64,000 nt of DNA from Mycolicibacterium flavescens (lineage in GTDB: Bacteria; Actinomycetota; Actinomycetes; Mycobacteriales; Mycobacteriaceae). The translations under genes and the position numbers were made by a program. Where the stretch lies: assembly GCF_001722335.1 (NCBI RefSeq), contig NZ_MIHA01000004.1:299179-363178 (forward strand), read 5' to 3'. This document shows, piece after piece, positions 58,614 to 64,000 of this stretch (its first letter is position 1; each line of letters starts with the position of its first letter). The notes beneath the pieces are model-generated. The model was given only the letters and a program-made list of their open reading frames with translations, did no database searches and was not told the DNA's origin.

Positions 58614-59366
58614 ATGCCCACCAACGACGTCGACCGGCGGCTGAGCCGACAACCGGACTCGGGATACATCTTCCGGACCGGCTGGCCGGTGGCGACCGGC
58701 GACATCGACGGTGAGCTGCACCTGCGTCTGGACGGCGTGGCCCGCTACATCCAGGAGGTCGGGGCGCAGAACCTCGTCGACGCCGGCGAAGCCGAAGCCC
58801 ACCCGCACTGGCTTGTGCAGCGCACGGTCATCGACGTCATCGAGCCGATCGAGTACCCGAACGACATCTCGTTCAGCCGGTGGTGCTCGGCGCTGTCGAC
58901 CCGCTGGTGCACGATGCGCGTGAACCTGATCGGCAGCGACGGCGGACGCATCGAGACCGAAGGTTTCTGGATCGCGATCAACAGCAAAACGCTGACGCCA
59001 CAACGCGCCTCCGACAGCCTGATCGCGAAGTTCGCCACCACCACCGACGAACTGCGACTCAAGTGGCGCCCCTGGCTGACCGACCTCGAGGACGCCGAGG
59101 AGACCGCGCCGTTCCCGCTGCGGCGCACCGACATCGACCTCTTCGAGCACGTCACCAACACCGCGTACTGGCACGCCATCCACGAGGTCGCCGCGCACGT
59201 GCCGGATCTTTGCCGAGCCCCCTACCGCACCGTCGTCGAGTACCGCAGGCCGATCCGGTACGGCGAGGAGGTCGCGCTGCGGTGGTCACGACGCGGCGCG
59301 ACGGTGCAGGTGGCGCTGACGGTCGGCGACGACGTGCGCGCAGCCGCACTGATCGCGAAGTTGTAG
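58614..59366 (+). CDS. Acyl-ACP thioesterase family protein
   Basis: The 250-residue protein is a double-hotdog acyl-ACP thioesterase: LHLRLDGVARYIQEVGAQNL in the first repeat and TDIDLFEHVTNTAYWHAIHE in the second, where Asn/His/Cys-type catalytic residues of the family sit. It would release fatty acids from acyl carrier protein or CoA in the cytosol. The M. tuberculosis homologue I recall is Rv2001. TACACAT about six bases upstream of the ATG is compatible with a leaderless start. Confidence 0.85.
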   Translation: MPTNDVDRRLSRQPDSGYIFRTGWPVATGDIDGELHLRLDGVARYIQEVGAQNLVDAGEAEAHPHWLVQRTVIDVIEPIEYPNDISFSRWCSALSTRWCTMRVNLIGSDGGRIETEGFWIAINSKTLTPQRASDSLIAKFATTTDELRLKWRPWLTDLEDAEETAPFPLRRTDIDLFEHVTNTAYWHAIHEVAAHVPDLCRAPYRTVVEYRRPIRYGEEVALRWSRRGATVQVALTVGDDVRAAALIAKL

Positions 59367-59376
59367 CGACCTCGCG

Positions 59377-59382
59377 TACGAT
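59377..59382 (+). promoter_or_regulatory. -10 element (TACGAT) of the secreted/methyltransferase unit
   Basis: TACGAT matches TAnnnT and lies 48 bases upstream of the ATG at 59431, which also has a GGAAAGGG Shine-Dalgarno sequence. It sits just past the stop at 59366. Confidence 0.4.
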
Positions 59383-59430
59383 CGCCGCAGACAAGCGTTT
59401 GCTGCGCGCGAGCGTCGGAAAGGGTGAGGG

Positions 59431-60828
59431 ATGGCCGGGTCCCGTAGGGCAACCAGGTTCGCGACGAGCATCGCGGCGGCGGGCATCGCGACCACGGTCG
59501 TGAGCGTCGCGGCCACCCAGCCCGCCTCGATCTCGGCTTCGTTGATCGACCTGAGCGCGCTGATCGTCGTCGGTAGTTCCACCAATCCCACGGGCGCCGG
59601 TGTGGAGGACTTCTTCGGCGGCAAGTTCAACGACCCGATCTACACCGGTCCCGACGGCGACGACATCGTGTTCGTCGACTTCCGCACGGGCCCGCAGGGG
59701 ATTCAGCAGGCGCTCGACGCGAACGCCGGCGAGCGCAACGCGGTACTCGCTTCCGGCTGGGGCGCCGCCAACGCGAGTTTGCTGGCGCTGCGGGACCGGT
59801 CGGATCTGGACCAGACCGTGCTGATCTTCGACAACGACGTCGCCCGTCCCGACGGTGGGTTCGGCACCCGCTACCCGTGGTTCGCGCTGATCGGGGTCAA
59901 CCCGATCCCGACGCCCAGTGAGGTGCCCGCCCTGGCGGCGGTCAACATCGGCTACCAATACGACTACAACTCGAACGCACCCGCCGACGTGCTCAACCCG
60001 GTGGCGGCGGTCAACGCGCTGGTGTCCTACCTCGACACCCACCGCAACCAGTCGGAGATCGATCTGCCGGTCAACGCCGACGGCACACCGTCGGTGTCGT
60101 GCGACGCCAACACCTGCGCGGTCACCGTGAGCGGCGCGGTGCTGGACTGCCCCGACGCCCGCTGTGCGTCGCCCGAGGACCGGATCGCGGCGTACGTCAC
60201 GACGCGGGCCAACACCACCTACGTCACCTACACCACCGAGGAGCTGCCGCTGACCCGGTTGATCCGCGACGTTCTCGGCGATCAGATCGCCGATCTCACC
60301 GGCCCGGTGTTGAAGCTGATCGTCGATTCGGCGTACTACGGCGGCAACCCGATTCCGGCCGATCCCAGCGCATATCGGCCCGCCCGGCTGTTCCCGTCGC
60401 CCGGCGAACTGTTCAGGACCCTGACCCGGGTGCCGGCCGCCATCCAGGAGGGTCTCGCCGCGGTGTCGAAGCCCAGGCCGCAGACCGTTACCCCGGCCGA
60501 GGACAGCGAGCCGGAAGCAGACATCGAGGATGCGACGAGTGCGCCAGGTGACGACACCGCCGAGGACGACGAGGCGTCGACACCTATGTCGACACCCAAG
60601 CCGGCGCTCAACGTCGTGCGCAACAGCTCGAAAGCCCTACCGGGACAGATCCCCGCCCCCGTGGCCACCGACGACGAGTCGGAAGACGTTGAGCCACAGG
60701 ATGATTCGATTCGCGAACCTGCCGAGCCCGAGGTCGCAGACGACCCGGACACCGCAGACACTGACACCGAAGACACGGACACCGACGACACCGGTGCTGG
60801 GGAAGGCGCCGACGACGCCGCCGCGTGA
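59431..60828 (+). CDS. Secreted PE-PPE-domain-like protein with long acidic tail
   Basis: The 465-residue protein has a signal-like N-terminus (about 1-36), a PE-PPE serine-hydrolase-like domain (about 40-310; VVGSSTNPTGAG, DIVFVDFRTGPQGIQQALD, VNIGYQYDYNSNAPADVLNP) and about 110 residues of Asp/Glu/Thr/Pro-rich tail. Where PE-PPE enzymes carry a GxSxS/G nucleophile elbow, this one reads ASGWGAANAS, so the nucleophile may be missing. The fold assignment is moderately sure; activity is doubtful. It couples by a GTGA overlap to the methyltransferase gene. Confidence 0.75.
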   Translation: MAGSRRATRFATSIAAAGIATTVVSVAATQPASISASLIDLSALIVVGSSTNPTGAGVEDFFGGKFNDPIYTGPDGDDIVFVDFRTGPQGIQQALDANAGERNAVLASGWGAANASLLALRDRSDLDQTVLIFDNDVARPDGGFGTRYPWFALIGVNPIPTPSEVPALAAVNIGYQYDYNSNAPADVLNPVAAVNALVSYLDTHRNQSEIDLPVNADGTPSVSCDANTCAVTVSGAVLDCPDARCASPEDRIAAYVTTRANTTYVTYTTEELPLTRLIRDVLGDQIADLTGPVLKLIVDSAYYGGNPIPADPSAYRPARLFPSPGELFRTLTRVPAAIQEGLAAVSKPRPQTVTPAEDSEPEADIEDATSAPGDDTAEDDEASTPMSTPKPALNVVRNSSKALPGQIPAPVATDDESEDVEPQDDSIREPAEPEVADDPDTADTDTEDTDTDDTGAGEGADDAAA

Positions 60829-61439
60829 CCCCGGACTACTGGAACCACAACACCGCCTACCACCCGTGGCTGCTCGACATCGCTGCCCGCCACCGCGGTG
60901 ACGTGCTCGACGTCGGCTGCGGCGACGGCTTACTCGCCCACCGGCTGGCGTCCGTGTCGCGTTCGGTCACCGCGATCGACCCCGACCCGGCGGCGATCCG
61001 GCGGGCTGGCAGCCGGCTGGCGGACCGTCGCGACGTCATGACGCTGCACACCGGCTTCGACGCCTTCGACCCCGGCGACCGGCGGTTCGACCTGATCATT
61101 TTCGTCGCCAGTCTGCACCACATGGACCTGCGCACCTCACTGATCAAGGCGCGCAACATGCTTCGGGCCACCGGAGAGATCGCGGTGGTCGGACTGTCGG
61201 CGAACCGGTCCGTCCGGGACTACCTGTGGGCGTTGATGTGCATGCCCTTCGTGCGGGCCGGATCGTGGTGGCACCGCGAGACGCCCGATATCGGCGTCGA
61301 GGTGAGTGAACCGCAGCAGAGCCTCGCCGAGATCCGCCGAACGGTGCACACCGTCCTGCCCGGCGCGATGATTCGGCGGGCGCTGTACTACCGATATCTG
61401 CTTCGCTGGAGTCCACGGTCGATAGACTCGTCGGCGTGA
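60825..61439 (+). CDS. Class I SAM-dependent methyltransferase
   Basis: The 204-residue protein has motif I VLDVGCGDG (about 27-35), motif II-type VTAIDPDPAAIRRA and the post-motif LIIFVASLHHM, all typical of small-molecule methyltransferases of the UbiE/Methyltransf_11 group. The substrate is unknown. It starts on a GTG overlapping the previous stop by four bases and ends with the same kind of overlap into the next gene, so it is the middle of a three-gene translationally coupled unit in which both partners are predicted to be secreted. Confidence 0.87.
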   Translation: MTPDYWNHNTAYHPWLLDIAARHRGDVLDVGCGDGLLAHRLASVSRSVTAIDPDPAAIRRAGSRLADRRDVMTLHTGFDAFDPGDRRFDLIIFVASLHHMDLRTSLIKARNMLRATGEIAVVGLSANRSVRDYLWALMCMPFVRAGSWWHRETPDIGVEVSEPQQSLAEIRRTVHTVLPGAMIRRALYYRYLLRWSPRSIDSSA

Positions 61440-61819
61440 ACATCGGTCCCGGGAGCAAAGTCGCCACCATCGCGATGGGTGTGGTACTGGCCGGTGCGTT
61501 GGCCCCGGCCGCGCAGGCGGGTCCGCCCAGTTACGGCAGCAACGGTGTGTTCAACGTCAGTACGAACCCGCGCCCGGGATGGGCGACGGCGTCGATCGAG
61601 CCGGGCCGCTACCGGGTCGATCAGGCGCCCAGCATGGCGCCATACCAGAGCGCACAGGGTTTCTGGTACCGCTGCCACAACTATCCTTGCAGCCCCAGCT
61701 ATCCCGCCAATGTGATCGCCTCAGCACCCGCGGACCGTAATGCCCCCACGTTCGTCGACATCCTGCCCAGCGACGTCGCGGTGGCGCTGCACAACGTCAC
61801 GCTGACCGTGGCCGGCTGA
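61436..61819 (+). CDS. Small secreted protein of unknown function
   Basis: The 127-residue protein has a signal peptide ending PAAQAGP (about residue 29). The mature part has the short Cys pair RCHNYPCS and a Trp/Tyr-rich core (GWATASIEPGRYRVDQ). I do not recognise a family. It starts on a GTG overlapping the methyltransferase stop. echA14 follows 23 bases later with its own leaderless promoter, so the operon probably ends here. Confidence 0.75.
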   Translation: MNIGPGSKVATIAMGVVLAGALAPAAQAGPPSYGSNGVFNVSTNPRPGWATASIEPGRYRVDQAPSMAPYQSAQGFWYRCHNYPCSPSYPANVIASAPADRNAPTFVDILPSDVAVALHNVTLTVAG

Positions 61820-61830
61820 TCACGGGTCAC

Positions 61831-61836
61831 TAAGCT
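61831..61836 (+). promoter_or_regulatory. Leaderless -10 element (TAAGCT) for echA14
   Basis: TAAGCT ends six bases before the GTG at 61843. There is no Shine-Dalgarno sequence. Confidence 0.5.
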
Positions 61837-61842
61837 GAGCGG

Positions 61843-62595
61843 GTGTCTGACCCGGTATTGGTTCACATCGAGGACCGCATCGCCGTTCTCACCGTCAACG
61901 ACCCCGACCGTCGCAACGCGGTCACCTTCGAGATGTCGGCCGCGCTGCGCGACGCCGTCGACGCCGCCGAAGCCAACCCGGACGTGCACGCGGTCATCGT
62001 CACCGGCGCGGGAAAAGCGTTCTGTGCTGGTGCGGACCTGAGCGCACTGGGGTCGGCGGCCGAGGACGGGCTACGCAAGATCTACGACGGATTCCTGGCG
62101 GTGGCCAACTGCACGCTGCCCACGATCGCAGCCGTCAACGGCGCGGCGGTCGGGGCGGGCTTGAACTTGGCGTTGGCCGCCGATGTGCGCATCGCCGGGC
62201 CGGCGGCGCTGTTCGACCCGCGTTTCCAGAAGCTGGGCATCCACCCCGGCGGCGGGGCCACGTGGATGTTGCAGCGGGCGGTGGGTCCGCAGGCCGCACG
62301 CGCCTCGCTGCTGTTCGGGATGCGCTTCGACGCCGAGACCGCGGTGCGGTACGGGTTGGCGCTCGAGGTCGCCGACGATCCGGTGGCAGCCGCGCGGACG
62401 CTGGCGTCAGGCCCGGCCGGTGCACCCCGCGATGTCGTCCTCGCCACCAAGGCGTCGATGCGGGCGACTGCCAACCCCGGCGTCGTCGATCTCGATCAGC
62501 ACCGCATCGCGGTCGACATCGAACTGGGACCGCAGGCGGCCTCGATTTTGTCTCCTGAGTTCCAGCAGCGGCTGGCCGCCGCGCAGCGGAAGTGA
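61843..62595 (+). CDS. echA14: Enoyl-CoA hydratase/isomerase family protein (EchA14-like)
   Basis: The 250-residue crotonase-fold protein has [19 protein letters not shown] (oxyanion-hole residues, about 48-66) and [19 protein letters not shown] (about 100-118). At the position of the catalytic Glu in GG..E-type hydratases it reads [13 protein letters not shown], with no Glu, so it may be a non-hydratase crotonase. It is placed as Rv2486 by synteny. It probably acts in fatty-acid or branched-chain oxidation in the cytosol. Confidence 0.87.
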   Translation: MSDPVLVHIEDRIAVLTVNDPDRRNAVTFEMSAALRDAVDAAEANPDVHAVIVTGAGKAFCAGADLSALGSAAEDGLRKIYDGFLAVANCTLPTIAAVNGAAVGAGLNLALAADVRIAGPAALFDPRFQKLGIHPGGGATWMLQRAVGPQAARASLLFGMRFDAETAVRYGLALEVADDPVAAARTLASGPAGAPRDVVLATKASMRATANPGVVDLDQHRIAVDIELGPQAASILSPEFQQRLAAAQRK

Positions 62596-62718
62596 CTCGG
62601 TAGCGCTCCGCGCGGTCCTGTCGTCGAGACTGCCGTTAGGGTCGGTCGTCTGAGGTAACCCGCGGCGACAGTCGCTTTGGGTGCGGAGGCTGAGATGGCG
62701 CCTACGCGCCCCTCCGGA

Positions 62719-62739
62719 TTGTCAGCCTAGGAGCGACAA
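62719..62739. repeat. Hairpin repeat copy 1
   Basis: This copy has arms TTGTC/GACAA with an inner GC/GC pair around CTAGGA and a bulged A. It is followed by GGTCACTCGG, as copy 2 is by CGTCACTCGG. Confidence 0.75.
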
Positions 62740-62811
62740 GGTCACTCGGTCGCCCGACGCACGGCCCCAACACGGCTCGGCCCACAGACGCCCGCAGGTA
62801 CCGACTTCTGG

Positions 62812-62832
62812 TTGTCAGCCTATGAGCGACAA
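62812..62832. repeat. Hairpin repeat copy 2
   Basis: It is identical to copy 1 except one loop base (CTATGA); the match extends some 10 bases downstream. Confidence 0.75.
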
Positions 62833-62936
62833 CGTCACTCGGATTGTCCCGAAGGCCCGAATGGCGTGGATCTTTCGCAGGTGCTGGGGCCCAGGACCCC
62901 TCGCCACACAGACGCTTCGCTGGTATCAACTCTTGA

Positions 62937-62957
62937 ATGCCAGCCTACGAGCGACAA
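62937..62957. repeat. Hairpin repeat copy 3
   Basis: This copy keeps CCAGCCTACGAGCGACAA but the left arm (ATGCC) no longer pairs well. It is preceded by CACAGACGC..GGTA as copy 2 is. Confidence 0.65.
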
Positions 62958-63049
62958 CCGTGCTGGCCAAACCGCAGTGCGTCTTAGAAATGCCTGCGCC
63001 TCAACGGCATTTGGGCACACTGGCGCAACGCCGATAACCGACCTTCTGA

Positions 63050-63070
63050 TTGCCAGCCGAGGAGCGGCAA
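63050..63070. repeat. Hairpin repeat copy 4
   Basis: The arms are TTGCC/GGCAA: both sides have changed relative to TTGTC/GACAA so that pairing is kept (a compensatory change). Confidence 0.7.
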
Positions 63071-63152
63071 CCGCGGGTGACCCGCCGGGATTGGGCTGGG
63101 TGGGCGGCGTGGAGTGCCATCGAATCCTGCGATGGTGTTTCGATGTCCGAAG

Positions 63153-64000
63153 CTAGTTCGGCGACGGCGGCGGTGGTTGAGGCTCAAAGGGGGTGTACCA
63201 CCACCATTGGGCACGTTCACCGAGTGGTCCGCGACAGGGCGGGACCGCCGGGGGTGGTCCGGTGGGTGGTCGGGCCAGTGACTTGTTGGTCAGTTTGCGT
63301 CCCCCCTTGTCGGTGATAACAAGCTTGTCAGCCGGGCCGCGGATGGTGATCTCGCCGCGGTGATGCATGCGGTGGTGATGCGGGCACACCAGCACCAGAT
63401 TCCACAACTCGGTGGGTCCGCCGTCTTCCCAGTGCACGATGTGATGGGCGTGCAGCCCGCGGGTTGACCCGCACCCGGGTACCGCACAGGTCGAGTCGCG
63501 GTATTCCAGCGCCCGGCGCAGCCGCCGACTGATCACCCGCGTGCTGCGCCCGGCCCCGAAGGGCTGTCCTCGCCGCTGCAGCCACACCTCACAATCGGCG
63601 TCACACAACAGGTATCGGCGATCAGCATCAGACAAAGCCGGGCCGGCGTGGATCCAGCTGGCGCGCTTATCCACATCCACGTGCACGATCACGGTGGTGT
63701 GCTGACCGTGCCGGCGCCGCGCCACATCGGCGTCCCACGCGGTCTCGACCATCTGCATGAACGCATCGGTCAAGGTGGGAAACGGCGGTGTCGTGCCCTG
63801 AGCTTTTTCCCGCTCGAAGGCGCCGCTGCCTTCCCAGCTCAGCGCGTCGGGATCGCCGGGGGTGTCGGGGCCATGGTCGCGGCGGTAGTCGTTGATCAAC
63901 GCCTCCCGATGCGAAGCCAACGCGGCATCGACTTTGGCCGCCTCCAGATTGGGCACCGTGATGCGATACGTCGTGTAATTGTCGCCGGTGCTCTTCGAAA
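63153..64000 (-). CDS. 13E12-repeat/DUF222 family HNH endonuclease (5' end outside window)
   Basis: The reading frame is open to the right window edge, so the start is not visible; 282 codons are present. The C-terminal HNH domain is complete: CAVPGCGSTRGLHAHHIVHW, GGPTELWNLVLVCPHHHRMHH. Upstream is the helical part of DUF222 (HREALINDYRRDHGPDTPGD). The family corresponds to the REP13E12 genes, multi-copy in mycobacteria and used as phage integration sites in M. tuberculosis. The Pro-rich C-terminal tail is typical. The hairpin repeat array lies directly behind its stop. Confidence 0.85.
   Translation of the reverse strand, partial: SKSTGDNYTTYRITVPNLEAAKVDAALASHREALINDYRRDHGPDTPGDPDALSWEGSGAFEREKAQGTTPPFPTLTDAFMQMVETAWDADVARRRHGQHTTVIVHVDVDKRASWIHAGPALSDADRRYLLCDADCEVWLQRRGQPFGAGRSTRVISRRLRRALEYRDSTCAVPGCGSTRGLHAHHIVHWEDGGPTELWNLVLVCPHHHRMHHRGEITIRGPADKLVITDKGGRKLTNKSLARPPTGPPPAVPPCRGPLGERAQWWWYTPFEPQPPPPSPN

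Larger units (their letters stand above)
62596..63152. other. Non-coding region holding a hairpin repeat array
   Basis: No protein-coding gene is convincing in these 557 bases. They contain four copies of a 21-base hairpin motif (62719, 62812, 62937, 63050) with partly conserved flanks; the three open frames that cross it show the repeat in different frames, which argues against coding. Confidence 0.6.

Noticed and set aside
62719..63070. CRISPR array
   Set aside because: The repeats are short, degenerate and spaced at 93, 125 and 113 bases, the between-repeat DNA is itself partly repeated, and there are no cas genes.
62719..63070. Integron attC sites
   Set aside because: The arms read GTTGTC...GACAAC, the wrong order for the AAC...GTT ends of attC, and no integrase or cassette genes are present.
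62681..63156. Small open frames across the repeat array
   Set aside because: The repeat appears in different frames in each, which would not happen if one of them were a real protein.

Overview
The window is a high-GC actinobacterial chromosome segment, almost certainly from a fast-growing mycobacterium (Mycolicibacterium type). From about 1 to 62600 the gene order follows the Mycobacterium tuberculosis Rv2449c-Rv2486 region: rpfE, mobA, korB/korA, clpX, clpP2/clpP1, tig, nei2, rpiB, Rv2466c, pepN, Rv2468c, Rv2469c, glbO, aglA, Rv2474c, Rv2475c, gdh, Rv2477c, Rv2478c, plsB2, plsC, Rv2484c and echA14. These assignments come from remembered synteny and protein motifs; no database was searched. 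Two adjacent Rpf genes and several genes I do not place in M. tuberculosis at this locus (hydrolases, secreted proteins, HNH proteins) fit a larger environmental genome.

Layout. 1-4562: partial saccharopine-dehydrogenase-like reductase, S9 peptidase, divergent flavin monooxygenase and VOC protein. 4546-6594: two resuscitation-promoting-factor genes with a long upstream region. 6595-10209: korA-korB-mobA. 10771-14710: fdhD coupled to a GlxA-type regulator, an HD-domain protein and a glycosyltransferase. 14840-19338: the Clp/trigger-factor proteostasis cluster, then tRNA-Pro and tRNA-Gly. 19699-24776: secreted CocE-like hydrolase, a membrane protein with a Gly/Gln-rich tail, and a cation/proton antiporter. 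24817-26772: nei2-rpiB-Rv2466c operon. 26855-36511: large secreted propeller-like protein, DUF732 protein, pepN, and a lipoprotein coupled to an ESX-substrate-like protein. 36639-40589: HNH proteins, DUF5130, cytochrome oxidase subunit CtaJ, glbO, aglA. 40601-46544: Rv2474c, thioesterase and the very large NAD-glutamate dehydrogenase in one overlapping operon. 46697-52140: ABC-F protein, second single-stranded-DNA-binding protein, an AbiEi/DUF559-type gene bracketed by related palindromes, and a CopD/CtaG fusion. 52197-57654: plsB2-plsC-WS/DGAT lipid operon, then tRNA-Arg. 58159-62595: secreted Gly-rich protein, acyl-ACP thioesterase, a coupled PE-PPE-like/methyltransferase/secreted-protein unit and echA14. 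62719-63070: a four-copy hairpin repeat array. 63153-64000: partial 13E12-type HNH protein.

The genes mostly serve core mycobacterial physiology: regrowth from dormancy (Rpf), CO2-linked 2-oxoglutarate metabolism (KorAB, Gdh), proteolysis (ClpXP, trigger factor, PepN), respiration (CtaJ, GlbO, CopD/CtaG) and glycerolipid synthesis (PlsB2, PlsC, WS/DGAT). The signals that known annotation does not explain are mostly non-coding: paired GTGA-N6-TCAC palindromes upstream of both rpf genes, homologous palindromes on both sides of the DUF559 gene, a recurrent TAnnnT-6-start pattern pointing to leaderless transcripts, and the covarying hairpin array beside the 13E12 gene.
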